Assembly (NCBI RefSeq): GCF_029892685.1 | Contig: NZ_JARXVD010000011.1 | Location: 62,001-126,000 of the forward strand | DNA from: Mycobacterium sp. OTB74 | Lineage (GTDB): Bacteria; Actinomycetota; Actinomycetes; Mycobacteriales; Mycobacteriaceae | Direction of reading: 5' to 3' | DNA: 64,000 bases | Part shown: in pieces, positions 54,101-62,792 of the stretch | Numbering within the stretch: position 1 is the first letter of the stretch | How the letters are laid out: every line of letters begins with the position of its first letter | The notes under the pieces: generated by a model | What the model saw: only the letters and a program-made list of their open reading frames with translations | What the model was told of the DNA's origin: nothing | The model's database searches: none | Position numbers and translations under genes: made by a program

Positions 54101-55093
54101 TCACGCCGAGTTGCGCGCGGTGTGCGGCATAAGGGCATTCGGCGGAATGCTGCCGAACTTGCCGGACTCGTAGTCCTCGATGGCCTGGATCAGTTCCGAC
54201 TTCGAATTCATGACAAACGGTCCGTAGTGGAACACAGGTTCCCGGATCGGCTGCCCGCCCAACAGCAGCACCTCAAGCGCCGGGCGATTCGAGTCCTGAC
54301 TTTCCGAAGCAGCCACCGTGATCCGATCGCCTGGACCCAACACCGCGAGTTGACCCTGGTGGATCGGATGACCAACCGGCCCCACGGTGCCACGCCCGGA
54401 CAACACGTAGACCAACGCATTGAACGTCCGATTCCAGGGCAGATTCAACCTGGCTCCCGGCTCGATTGTCGCGTGCGCCATGGTGATTGGGGTGTAGGTC
54501 GCGCCCGGACCGGGTTGGGCTCCGTTCTCGGTGTTCAACTCGCCGGCGATCACCCGTACCAGCGCGCCGCGGTCGTCCGACGACAGCAACCGGACCTGGC
54601 CGGCTTCGATGGCCTGGTATCGCGGGGCGGCGAACTTGTCCTTGCGCGGCAGGTTGACCCACAGCTGGATGCCATGGAACACGCCGCCGCTTTCGACGAG
54701 TTCGGCGGGCGGTGTCTCGATGTGCAGGATTCCCGAACCGGCTGTCATCCACTGGGTGGCACCATCGGTGATCAAGCCTCCGCCACCGTGCGAATCCTGG
54801 TGCGCGAAAAGACCATCGATCATGTACGTGACGGTTTCGAAGCCGCGGTGGGGGTGCCAATCGGTGCCCTTTGGCTGTCCGGGCTCGTACTCGACCTCAC
54901 CCATCTGGTCCATATGGACGAACGGGTCGAGTTCCGTCGGGCTGACCCCGGCGAAGGCGCGCACCACCGGGAAACCTTCACCCTCATAGCCACGCGGGCC
55001 GGTAGTGACGGACCGGACCGGGCGTTCGGTGTCGCTCGGTGCGGCGGCCGCAATGCGCGGCAGGTTCAAGGTGTCAGCAGTAATCGCAGGCAT
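54101..55093 (-). CDS. Pirin-family cupin protein
   Basis: 330-residue bicupin. The N-terminal metal site is complete: His in DPFVHMDQMGEVEY, HPHRGFETVTYMIDG, and EpSGGVFHG-type spacing with AGSGILHIETP downstream, giving the four ligands of pirin. Some pirins are quercetin dioxygenases and others co-regulators; nothing here separates the two. The start at 55093 is followed upstream by a 14-bp palindrome. It is convergent with the TetR gene at 53404 and separated by 124 bp with no hairpin seen. Confidence 0.9.
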   Translation of the reverse strand: MPAITADTLNLPRIAAAAPSDTERPVRSVTTGPRGYEGEGFPVVRAFAGVSPTELDPFVHMDQMGEVEYEPGQPKGTDWHPHRGFETVTYMIDGLFAHQDSHGGGGLITDGATQWMTAGSGILHIETPPAELVESGGVFHGIQLWVNLPRKDKFAAPRYQAIEAGQVRLLSSDDRGALVRVIAGELNTENGAQPGPGATYTPITMAHATIEPGARLNLPWNRTFNALVYVLSGRGTVGPVGHPIHQGQLAVLGPGDRITVAASESQDSNRPALEVLLLGGQPIREPVFHYGPFVMNSKSELIQAIEDYESGKFGSIPPNALMPHTARNSA

Positions 55094-55105
55094 ACTACAG
55101 CTAAC

Positions 55106-55119
55106 CGGACCATGGTCCG
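55106..55119. promoter_or_regulatory. 14-bp perfect palindrome upstream of pirin gene
   Basis: CGGACCATGGTCCG begins 13 bp upstream of the pirin start, followed by AT-rich AATAATT. Candidate operator; the regulator is not obvious nearby. Confidence 0.5.
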
Positions 55120-55249
55120 AATAATTCCCAGCACTACCTGTCGAGGTCTCGCCCCTCGATACTGCGCGTCACGCAGCCATGAACCAACCGTCCACCGGGC
55201 GGTTCATTCACTCGCTATCAGCCCATATCCGCTGGTAGCTTTCCCCGCC

Positions 55250-55499
55250 ATGGGGGATACCGCGCTGTCGGTACGCACGTCCGTCCTGCTCGCCGGGACC
55301 GTCGGCGTTGTGCTGACGGTCCCCACAGCATCCAGCACGCCGTTACTCCGTCAATACACTCGTCGCGGTCTCAGCCATCCGCCTGCTCGACACCGCGATA
55401 GAAGTGGGGCCGTCGTTCGACGGTTTCGGACTGTCGATTCCCCTGTTCTTCAACGGGACCGCGGTCCCGCAAGGTGATTCGTTCCACCTCGTGCCCTAG
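55250..55499 (+). pseudogene. Frameshifted remnant of an exported protein
   Basis: From ATG 55250 the frame gives a signal-like start (MGDTALSVRTSVLLAGTVGVVLTVPTASS). Around 55335-55345 coding character moves by +1 to a frame that reads YSVNTLVAVSAIRLLDTAI, then PSFDGFGLSIPLFF, and ends NGTAVPQGDSFHLVP at TAG 55497-55499. The original frame continues as Arg-rich nonsense. The family is not recognised. The rest of the 474-bp gap between the pirin and PE-PPE genes holds only the operator. Confidence 0.45.
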
Positions 55500-55567
55500 G
55501 CCAACTCATCAAAATAACCTGGACTGCAAGGCAATTCGACATCGGCGCCACGAAGGTTTCGGCGACC

Positions 55568-57046
55568 TCAGTGGTGACGCTGGGTGACCGCGTGGGTGCC
55601 CGTGGATGCCTTGGCGTGTGACGAGTCGCCGGTGCCAGTTGACTGGTCTTTCTTCAAAAACTTGTCCACCACGGTGCCGGCAACCTGAGACCGGTTGTCC
55701 TTGGCCGGCCCCGACGTCGGTGTCTTGTCCGCCCCTGTGCCAACGCTGGCCGTCGGTCCGGTTTTCGTTGCACCCGAAGCATTTTCGGCTACGGTAGCGG
55801 TCGGAGCCGGAGTTGACGATGTGCGGCGGGCCTGCTGCGCGGTGGCTTGTGCCGAGGCTGCGCCAGCCCTCCCGGACGTCGCAGCGGCGCTCACCGCGGC
55901 CTTCGTCGCGGTCGCGAGCTGAATTCCTATATCCGCCAACGCTTGTTGGACGCCCTGGCTGACGGCCACTTGAAGCTGACTCGCCAGCGTCGCCGGATTG
56001 ATCGTGGGAAAGAGTCCGGCCGGTGTCGCCTGACCGTAGGGCACAGTCCGGTCGTAGCCGAGATCGACGAGGACCCGCAAGGCCGGCTGCACCAGATCGA
56101 CGATCGGTTGAGTCAGAAAGCTGGTCCCGGTAGCAGCCCCGATCTGCAGCAGTGGCTCAAGCATCGGAAGGTTTTTCGCCGGAATGGTGATGAACGTGGT
56201 GTCGCCGTACACCTGACGGTTGGCGGGATCGGTCATCGCCTGCTGGAGTTCAGCGGGGGTGTACTCGTCGGGTATGTCGGTCGGGAAGAACGGAATACTC
56301 GGTATCGGCAGGTATGGGTTCGGGTAGGTCGCGTGGACCTCGAAAATCGCGGCCAGGGCGTTCACATCAGACAGCAGGTCGACCGGATACTCGGGGAAGT
56401 CGGCCACCGGGTCGTATTCGAAGGCGATGTCCGTGGTGTGGTAGCCGGTATCGGTCGGCGCGGCACCGTCAAAAGTGACGTTCAGAATCGGGATGTAGAG
56501 CCCGGGGAATCGCGACAGGATTCCGCCGTTGGGCCGGTTGGTATTGCCGATCACCACAAAGGAGACCTGCTTGGGCGATGGGGCAGAGGCAGGATCGGCG
56601 GCGAAATTCCTCAGCGTCTTGGTGACGATGTCACCGCTTTGCGAATAGCCGAAGATGACGACCTTCCCTTTGGGGTCGGTGGCCAACTGATTGTCCAAGG
56701 CGGTGCTCAGGTCGCTGACACCCTGCGCAACCGACACATCGAATGTGGTGTTACCGATGATCGGCGGGAGCAGACCCTCCGGCGTGACCACCGGTACCAG
56801 TTGGCAACTCTCCGGCTTGCAACTCGAATTCGGTGCGATGTAATACTTTTCGACATTCGGCATGTAGTTCGGAATTGGGATCGTCAGTCCGGCGTCGGTG
56901 GTCACGACCGGATTGCCCAGACCGCTGCCGCCCATGATCAGCGCTGTTGTCTCGGCCATCGCCGCTGTGCTGGTGAATGCCGTGACCGCACCGATCACGG
57001 TCACTGCCGCGCCCGCTGCAAGCGTCGCGCACACTGTCTTACGCAT
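55568..57046 (-). CDS. Secreted PE-PPE-domain serine hydrolase
   Basis: 492-residue exported enzyme of the PE-PPE (alpha/beta serine hydrolase) family, but with a Sec signal peptide (MRKTVCATLAAGAAVTVIGAVTAFTSTAAMA) in place of a PE or PPE domain. ALIMGGSGLGNP starts the domain, VVIFGYSQSGDIVTK has the nucleophile Ser, and AFEYDPVADFPEYPVDLLSDVNALAAIFEVHATYP supplies the acid and His regions. The last 120 residues are Ala/Thr/Ser/Pro-rich linker. Relatives are esterases acting on lipid substrates. Confidence 0.9.
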   Translation of the reverse strand: MRKTVCATLAAGAAVTVIGAVTAFTSTAAMAETTALIMGGSGLGNPVVTTDAGLTIPIPNYMPNVEKYYIAPNSSCKPESCQLVPVVTPEGLLPPIIGNTTFDVSVAQGVSDLSTALDNQLATDPKGKVVIFGYSQSGDIVTKTLRNFAADPASAPSPKQVSFVVIGNTNRPNGGILSRFPGLYIPILNVTFDGAAPTDTGYHTTDIAFEYDPVADFPEYPVDLLSDVNALAAIFEVHATYPNPYLPIPSIPFFPTDIPDEYTPAELQQAMTDPANRQVYGDTTFITIPAKNLPMLEPLLQIGAATGTSFLTQPIVDLVQPALRVLVDLGYDRTVPYGQATPAGLFPTINPATLASQLQVAVSQGVQQALADIGIQLATATKAAVSAAATSGRAGAASAQATAQQARRTSSTPAPTATVAENASGATKTGPTASVGTGADKTPTSGPAKDNRSQVAGTVVDKFLKKDQSTGTGDSSHAKASTGTHAVTQRHH

Positions 57047-57213
57047 ATTCCGCCCCTATGTGTCCTGTAGTTCGGCGGCGATGATTTTCTACGCTGCCGT
57101 CAACCTTCCCCGCCCGGAACCTAGCAAAGGCAACCAGCCGCGCGAGCCGGAATTTGTCAGAGTTCAGCGAAATAAACCGGTCCGGCCGGCCCATGCCGCG
57201 AACTACCCGCCAG

Positions 57214-58101
57214 CTACCAAGACGGCGCCGTTTCCTCGATCTCCCGAGCGGCGGCACACACAGCAGCGCCGAAAGTCGCGATCTGCCGCGTGGTCAACGA
57301 ACCGAATGGAGCAACGGTGATCGACATGGCCAGTACCCCGGCCGGATCCTCGATGGGCGCGGAGATGGTGGCGATCTGATGCCTCGACGCGGCGTCCAGC
57401 TCATCGGGAAGGTAATCCACCAGGGTCAGGTCGGCAAACGCGCCGGCCAATCGGGCGGTGATCGCATCGGGCGCACCCGCGGACAAGGCCTGCAATGCCG
57501 TGTAGACCCGCACGTACTCGCGACTGAACCGTTCGATGACATAGCCCCGCCTGCCGATCTCGTCGAGTACGGCATCCAGGCGCCGCCGAAGTTGTGTCGA
57601 TGGTCGGCCAAGCCCTTCCAACCATTGCAGTCGGGCCTTGCCGGAGGCATGTGCGACATAGTCGCGCCCGAACGGGGCAACCATCGGTAACCGCAAACCC
57701 TCTGACACGTACGGATTCGCCGACGAGCCACCCACCGAATCCGTCACTACCAGCGAATCCCCGTCTCGCAGCGCCAGAAAGGCTTGTGCTCCAAGCTCAT
57801 TCGAGAGGCGGTGCAGTACTTGACCGAACCGGGTCGCAGCCGGACGGGCGAGTGCACCGACCGCTGGCCCGCACGAATAGCGCGCGCTCCGGTCATCACG
57901 TACCACCCAGTCGTTGACCATGAGTGTGGCCAGGATGGCGTGCGCGGTGGCCCGGCTGATGCCCAGCCTGCGCGAGATGTCGGCCAGCGAATAACCCTGG
58001 TCGGGGTCGGCGGCCAGCAGCTGCACAATCGCGACCACCCGCGCTGTCGGCGGAGAAGACGCTTGACGATCCTCGACCAGCGCGTCTACGTTCGATGTCA
58101 C
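57214..58101 (-). CDS. IclR-family regulator
   Basis: 295 residues from GTG 58101; a longer frame begins at 58149 but crosses the operator. The winged HTH (VVAIVQLLAADPDQGYSLADISRRLGISRATAHAILATLMVNDWVV) is at 25-75, followed by an effector domain (DSLVVTDSVGGSSANP, LPMVAPFGRDYVAHASGKARLQWLE, AISAPIEDPAGVLAMSITVAPFGSLT). It is divergent from the sulfotransferase operon across 13 bp and likely its regulator. The effector is unknown. Confidence 0.88.
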   Translation of the reverse strand: MTSNVDALVEDRQASSPPTARVVAIVQLLAADPDQGYSLADISRRLGISRATAHAILATLMVNDWVVRDDRSARYSCGPAVGALARPAATRFGQVLHRLSNELGAQAFLALRDGDSLVVTDSVGGSSANPYVSEGLRLPMVAPFGRDYVAHASGKARLQWLEGLGRPSTQLRRRLDAVLDEIGRRGYVIERFSREYVRVYTALQALSAGAPDAITARLAGAFADLTLVDYLPDELDAASRHQIATISAPIEDPAGVLAMSITVAPFGSLTTRQIATFGAAVCAAAREIEETAPSW

Positions 58102-58110
58102 AATATCGAA
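58091..58110. promoter_or_regulatory. Candidate IclR operator
   Basis: TTCGAT (58091-58096) and ATCGAA (58105-58110) flank 8 bp. The motif overlaps the start of the IclR gene and lies 4 bp from the sulfotransferase start; a second TTCGAA-type half occurs at 58125. It would control both divergent genes. Confidence 0.5.
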
Positions 58111-58114
58111 CGGT

Positions 58115-59422
58115 ATGTCGACTATTCGAACGTCGCAAGCCGCGACCACGGGATCGGTTCACTTGCCCACAGCACAGATGTACTTCGACGACCTGGCCGC
58201 TCCCCGACTGACCGACCTCCAGCAGCAGATCCTCGATTACACCGAGAGCCGGCATATCGATCTCGACATCGAACGGATGACCTCTGAAGCAATCGCCCAG
58301 GCACGCGCCGACGATTTCGTGGATACCGACGGGTTCTGGGATCGAGTCACCGCGTACGTCGAGGCAATTGAGGCGGACGACGGACTGACGCAACTCATCC
58401 GCGGGACGCTGCGGCAGCGCATCGTGCGGTTGCTGCGGAATCGGCTGTCGTTGACCGATCTGCTCAGCCGCTATCCGGAGATCGAATCGATTCCCATCGA
58501 AAAGCCTTTCATCGTGGTCGGCATGCCACGGTCGGGCACCACCCATCTGGTCAATCTGCTCGCGGCGGACCCTCGACGCCGTGCCCTGCCCTATTGGGAA
58601 AGCCAGGACCCCCTGCCGATTCCGGGCCAGGGTCCCGATGCTTCGGGTCTTGACCCACGCTATGCGCGAGCCAAGGCCGAACATGACGGCATGATGCTGA
58701 GCACGCCGGCAATCGCGGCCATGCACGATCGCTTTCCCGAAGCCATCGAGGAGGAAGTCGAGATCCTTGACCTGGACTTTGCGTCCTATGTCCTGGAATG
58801 GCATGCCCGCGTGCCGAATTGGCGCGACTACTACCTGCGACTCGACCAGACAACACACTATGGCTACCTCAAAAAAGTGCTGCAGGCGCTGACCTTCCTG
58901 CGCGGCCCACGCACCTGGGTGCTGAAATCGCCGCAACACTGCGAACAGCTCGGGCCACTGTCAGCCACCTTCCCTGACGCGACGATCGCATTCACCCACC
59001 GCGATCCGGTCGCCGTAATTCAGTCGGCGATCACAATGATGGCGTACTCAGACCGAATGCGGCGCACGAGCATTGAGCCGCAATGGCTGCTGGACTATTG
59101 GACCGACCGGGTCGAACGGTTGCTCAGCGCGTGCGTACGCGATCGGGCACTGATCCCCGCCGATCGCAGCATAGACATTTCCTTTCACCATCTCAACGGT
59201 CACGAGATGAATCTTCTTGATGCCCTCTACGACCTGGCCGGAGTTGAGCTGAACGCCAAGGCCCGCAAGGCCTTCCATGCATATCTTGACGGCAATCCAC
59301 GAGGCAAGCACGGCGCCGTCCGGTACGACCTACCGGGTCATTTCGGTGTCACGCCGACCGAACTTCGTTCCCGTTTCGGCTTCTACTTCGACCGCTTCGA
59401 TGTTCAACCCGAGGAATCCTGA
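58115..59422 (+). CDS. PAPS-dependent sulfotransferase (mycobacterial Stf-like)
   Basis: 435 residues. The P-loop FIVVGMPRSGTTHLVNLLAADP (132-153) binds the 5'-phosphosulfate of PAPS, and ATFPDATIAFTHRDPVAVIQSAITMM supplies the 3'-phosphate motif. The fold matches the large bacterial sulfotransferase family that includes mycobacterial lipid and sugar sulfotransferases. The acceptor is unknown; an alcohol or lipid hydroxyl is likely. First gene of a three-gene operon with an alkylsulfatase-like and an F420-type enzyme, 3 bp and about 50 bp apart. Confidence 0.92.
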   Translation: MSTIRTSQAATTGSVHLPTAQMYFDDLAAPRLTDLQQQILDYTESRHIDLDIERMTSEAIAQARADDFVDTDGFWDRVTAYVEAIEADDGLTQLIRGTLRQRIVRLLRNRLSLTDLLSRYPEIESIPIEKPFIVVGMPRSGTTHLVNLLAADPRRRALPYWESQDPLPIPGQGPDASGLDPRYARAKAEHDGMMLSTPAIAAMHDRFPEAIEEEVEILDLDFASYVLEWHARVPNWRDYYLRLDQTTHYGYLKKVLQALTFLRGPRTWVLKSPQHCEQLGPLSATFPDATIAFTHRDPVAVIQSAITMMAYSDRMRRTSIEPQWLLDYWTDRVERLLSACVRDRALIPADRSIDISFHHLNGHEMNLLDALYDLAGVELNAKARKAFHAYLDGNPRGKHGAVRYDLPGHFGVTPTELRSRFGFYFDRFDVQPEES

Positions 59423-59425
59423 CCG

Positions 59426-60682
59426 ATGGACCAAAACTCCGCCAGCCCGATCTACCGCTCTCGGCCCGGCGCCGATGCACTGGCCCCCGCCACTGCCGAG
59501 CGCGCCGAGGAACTCGCACCGGGCATCTGGTGCTCACCCGGACTATCCAACGCCTACCTGCTGACCACAGCTGACGGCCGGGTAGTGATCAACACCGGCA
59601 TGGGCTTCGAGAGTGGCGTCCACCGATCGAATTTCGATGCAGTGGACGCCTCACCCATCCGGTACATCATCCTCACCCAAGGGCACTACGATCATGTCGG
59701 CGGCGTCGACACCCTACGCGATCCCGAGACCGCCGTCATCGCACAGGCCGATTGGCGCCAGTGGCGTGACGACAATGAACGCTTGGTCGCCTATCGGGCA
59801 GGCAACAGTGCGTTCGCGTTCGCCGACAAACTGGCGGCCGGAATCGCCCAGATTCAACAACGATTCGGCAGACACCTGCCCCCACAGTCCACCCCAACGG
59901 TGGACATTGAAGTGGATGACAGACTCAAATTGGATGTCGGTGGACGGGCAATCGAGTTACTCGCCACCCCCGGCGGCGAGACCACCGATTCCATGGTCGT
60001 CTGGCTTCCCGACGAGAAGGTATGCCTGTGCGGCAACACATTCGGTCCGGTCTTCGGTCATATTCCCAATCTGGTCACCATGCGTGGAGATCGCTACCGC
60101 GACGCACTGACGTCGATCGCCAGCATCGAGCGGGTGCTGGCTCTTGGCCCAGAGATGTTGATAACGGGTCATTTCGAACCGATCTCCGGCGCCGCGCTGA
60201 TCCGGACCGAACTCACGCGCCTGCGTGACGCGATCTCCTACATTCACGAACGAACCGTTGAGGGGATGAACCGGGGCGCCGATGTGCGCACGCTCATGAG
60301 GGAGATCACGCTGCCCGCGGAACTGGAAGTCGGACAGGGATACGGGAAGGTGCCGTGGAACGTCCGGGCAATCTGGGAGAACTACTCGGGCTGGTTCCAC
60401 CACCGTTCGACCACCGAGCTCTATGCCACCGGAGCTGACTCCATCGACACGGACCTCATCGAGCTCGCCGGCACCGATGCGCTGATCGGTCGGGCCGAGC
60501 ACCACCTGGCTGCCCAACGGCCATTGCACGCTATCCATCTGGCAGAACCGGTGATTCGGGTACAGCCGGTACACGCGGGAGCCCGGAGCGTGATGCGCGC
60601 AGCCCACGAACAGCTCTTGGCCGCCAGCACCAATTTCTGGGAGACCGCGTGGTTGAAGAAGCAGATCGCGGAGTACTCATGA
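59426..60682 (+). CDS. Alkylsulfatase-like metallo-beta-lactamase-fold protein
   Basis: 418 residues with an MBL domain (ITLTQGHYDHVGG at 82-94) and a C-terminal alkylsulfatase dimerisation-type region (NYSGWFHHRSTTELYATGADS, AHEQLLAASTNFWETAWLKKQIAEYS). In SdsA-type enzymes the motif is THxHxDHxGG and a second metal is held by two Glu. Here the first His is Gln85; His87, Asp89 and His90 remain; Glu185 matches one Glu ligand but the other aligns with Gly203. It may bind one metal or act on a different ester. The stop-to-start distance to the sulfotransferase is 3 bp. Confidence 0.8.
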   Translation: MDQNSASPIYRSRPGADALAPATAERAEELAPGIWCSPGLSNAYLLTTADGRVVINTGMGFESGVHRSNFDAVDASPIRYIILTQGHYDHVGGVDTLRDPETAVIAQADWRQWRDDNERLVAYRAGNSAFAFADKLAAGIAQIQQRFGRHLPPQSTPTVDIEVDDRLKLDVGGRAIELLATPGGETTDSMVVWLPDEKVCLCGNTFGPVFGHIPNLVTMRGDRYRDALTSIASIERVLALGPEMLITGHFEPISGAALIRTELTRLRDAISYIHERTVEGMNRGADVRTLMREITLPAELEVGQGYGKVPWNVRAIWENYSGWFHHRSTTELYATGADSIDTDLIELAGTDALIGRAEHHLAAQRPLHAIHLAEPVIRVQPVHAGARSVMRAAHEQLLAASTNFWETAWLKKQIAEYS

Positions 60683-60731
60683 CCGGTGTTCACGGCGGGC
60701 CTTGCCGCCCAGATGCCATGGAGCGGCAATC

Positions 60732-61697
60732 ATGACTTTGTCGATCGTGCGGTTCAATTTCTCTGCGCCGGTGGAAGATTCACGTGCCCGGCACGAGCGG
60801 ATGCGCGCGGCGTTCGAACTCAGCGAATGGGCCGACAGCCATGGCGTCTACGCCGTCAGCATCGATGAACACCATGCCAGCGAGCACGGTTGGAGTTGCA
60901 ACCCGATTCTGACCGCGGCAACGATTCTGGCGCGAACCACCCGGCTAGTGGCCAGTGTCGACTGCGCCCTCGGTCCGCTATGGCACCCGGTTCGGCTGGC
61001 AGAGGACATCAACTTGGTCGACACGATCAGCGGCGGCCGATTGATCGTCACGCTCGGCCTCGGCTATCGGCCCGTCGAATACGAGCTGTTCGGGACACCA
61101 TTCGAAGACCGTGGTCGGCTCATGGACACCGTGCTGGAAACCTTGACCGCAGCATGGAACGGTCCCTCGCGCGTCACCCCAGCCGCCTACACCAGGCCAC
61201 ACCCCTTGGTCTTTGTCGGCGGCAGCGTACCCGCCACCGCTCGCCGCGCGGTCCGCTACGGACTTCCGCTGAATCTGCCCGACCACCTTCCGGACATCGC
61301 GGACTACTACCGTCAGCTGTGCGCCGAGGCCGGACAGGTCCCTATCGTGGTCATGCCGCCAAAACGTAGCCGCGGCATGGTCTTTCTGCACGTGGACCCC
61401 GATCAGGCCTGGGCCACCATCGGTCAGCATTACCTATGGGAAGCCCAGGTCTACTCGTCGTGGTCGGGCGGTCGCAGGCACTCGTTCATGCATCGAGCCG
61501 AGCCCGTCAAAACTCTCGAAGACGTCCGTGCAGCCGGCCTATACCGCTTCATGACACCAGAGCAACTCATCGCGGACGTCACCGAAAACCCTGACGACCA
61601 CATCGTTCTGCATCCGCTCGTGGGCGCGATGCCGATCGATGAAGCGTGGAAATCGGTACAGCTGCTGACCGATCGGGTCTTGCCTGCGCTGCGTTAG
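60732..61697 (+). CDS. LLM-class F420/FMN-dependent oxidoreductase
   Basis: 321-residue luciferase-like enzyme. ALSIVRFNFS-type start, GVYAVSIDEHHASEHGWSCNP, DTISGGRLIVTLGLGYRPVEYELFGTPFEDRGRLMD and PLVFVGGSVPATARRAVRYG are family blocks. The C-terminal half is more divergent than the other LLM proteins in this window. Third gene of the sulfotransferase operon; a role in cleaving or oxidising a sulfated or sulfonated molecule is suggested only by context. ATG 60732 is preferred over TTG/ATG codons 30 bp upstream that lack a ribosome site. Confidence 0.85.
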   Translation: MTLSIVRFNFSAPVEDSRARHERMRAAFELSEWADSHGVYAVSIDEHHASEHGWSCNPILTAATILARTTRLVASVDCALGPLWHPVRLAEDINLVDTISGGRLIVTLGLGYRPVEYELFGTPFEDRGRLMDTVLETLTAAWNGPSRVTPAAYTRPHPLVFVGGSVPATARRAVRYGLPLNLPDHLPDIADYYRQLCAEAGQVPIVVMPPKRSRGMVFLHVDPDQAWATIGQHYLWEAQVYSSWSGGRRHSFMHRAEPVKTLEDVRAAGLYRFMTPEQLIADVTENPDDHIVLHPLVGAMPIDEAWKSVQLLTDRVLPALR

Positions 61698-61856
61698 CTC
61701 GAAGCCGCACAAAGGCGGGTTACGACCAGGGCTGGAATATTAATTCACCGTGAAAAGTGCGGCGCCGCGTCATCCGCTGATGATTAATGCCGAAGTCGGG
61801 CCGACAGACTCGACCGAAGCTAAGCTGGCTGAACGATCGCAGATAGGACCAACATC

Positions 61857-62123
61857 ATGGGTTCACAGACAGTTCGACGTCTAGGCATCACCCTAAGCAT
61901 CGGAGCACTCATCACCTCGGGTGCAGTGCTCGCCGGCTGCGGTAAAGGTGGTCAGCCCACGACCCCGACCCCAACAACCACGACGACAACTACCACCACC
62001 ACAACCACCGTCGAACCGACGCCGACAGAGAAGGGCGTCCTTCCCAGCGGAAGCAACCAATACACGCCTGGTCCGCCGCCGCATAGCAACGGTGTTGCCA
62101 TGCCGCCTTTAATGGCCAACTAG
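61857..62123 (+). CDS. Small lipoprotein with poly-threonine tract
   Basis: 88-residue lipoprotein precursor. Signal MGSQTVRRLGITLSIGALITSGAVLAGC ends in a lipobox (LAGC, Cys28); the mature N-terminus is a spacer of about a dozen consecutive threonines (codon mix ACC/ACA/ACT/ACG) with Pro, then VEPTPTEKGVLPSGSNQYTPGPPPHSNGVAMPPLMAN. No catalytic domain. Probably an envelope-anchored spacer protein; the Thr tract is likely glycosylated or disordered. The function is unknown. Confidence 0.75.
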   Translation: MGSQTVRRLGITLSIGALITSGAVLAGCGKGGQPTTPTPTTTTTTTTTTTTVEPTPTEKGVLPSGSNQYTPGPPPHSNGVAMPPLMAN

Positions 62124-62404
62124 GAGCTTGCTTTGGCCCGGGTGGGGCGAGGCGGTTGTGCCCCACTTACGGACGAAGGTGTCGTTAATAGATTCATCGT
62201 GGCGCCCCCGGCACTGTCACGGTCCGCTTCAGCGCGGGCCATTACGTCGGCTGCGTAGATGCAATACCACCGACTGCAGAACTGCTCAACCGCCTAAGGC
62301 ATCGAATCCGCACTACAGCAGGTGAACTCACCAGATGCCGGTGGCGCGTTACAGTCACCGCCCAGCCGCCGAGACGCTCGACTGCGCAGGGCCTGAAAAG
62401 AGTT
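62124..62404. other. Gap between lipoprotein and cspA terminator
   Basis: About 280 bp with no firm gene. One frame (about 62190-62412) gives a plausible but startless stretch (GTVTVRFSAGHYVGCVDAIP, ending in TGA 62412) that may be a decayed coding relic; no ribosome site or start codon supports it. Confidence 0.35.
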
Positions 62405-62438
62405 GTGGGCTGATGCGAATGACTTCGCATCAGCCCAC
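62405..62438 (-). terminator. Intrinsic terminator of cspA
   Basis: Perfect 15-bp arms (62405-62419, 62424-62438) with a 4-nt loop, 15 bp past the cspA stop. The minus strand continues AACTCTTTTC, a real T-run, making this the most canonical terminator in the window. Confidence 0.9.
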
Positions 62439-62453
62439 GGTGCTTCCGATCAG

Positions 62454-62657
62454 TTAGATCGCAGTGACTCCGGTCGCAGCAGGACCCTTGTCGCCCTGTC
62501 CGACCTCGAACTCAACGCGCTGACCTTCGTCGAGGGTCCGGAAGCCGTTGCTACGGATTTCGGAGTAGTGGACGAACAGATCCTTGCTGCCGTCATCGGG
62601 AGTGATAAAGCCGAAGCCCTTCTCACTGTTGAACCATTTCACAGTTCCCTGTGGCAT
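62454..62657 (-). CDS. cspA: Cold-shock domain protein CspA
   Basis: 67-residue single cold-shock domain that binds single-stranded RNA and [26 protein letters not shown] contains RNP1 (KGFGFI) and LFVHYSEI is RNP2; the C-terminal [14 protein letters not shown] is conserved. ATG 62657 has AGAGAAG 7-8 bp upstream; a longer frame to 62708 adds residues not seen in the family. A hairpin (62680-62700) lies in its leader. Confidence 0.96.
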   Translation of the reverse strand: MPQGTVKWFNSEKGFGFITPDDGSKDLFVHYSEIRSNGFRTLDEGQRVEFEVGQGDKGPAATGVTAI

Positions 62658-62679
62658 ATACCAACTTCTCTCAGTAAAT

Positions 62680-62700
62680 CGGATGTACAGAAAACATCCG
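62680..62700 (-). promoter_or_regulatory. Hairpin in the cspA 5' leader
   Basis: CGGATGT / ACATCCG, 7-bp perfect arms with a 7-nt loop, 22 bp upstream of the cspA start. Cold-shock mRNAs often carry thermo-responsive leader structures; this one is short and may act in that way or as an operator. Confidence 0.4.
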
Positions 62701-62792
62701 GTGGTCATGTTAGCTCAGCGAGCTCCCCGACCTAAATCTAAGCACTAACACCGGAAGCTGGCGAGGGCGGAGTGCCCCACAGGGACGCCGTG

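Noticed and set aside
62190-62412. Startless frame with protein-like stretch before the cspA terminator
   Set aside because: No start codon or ribosome site; kept only as a note in the gap entry.
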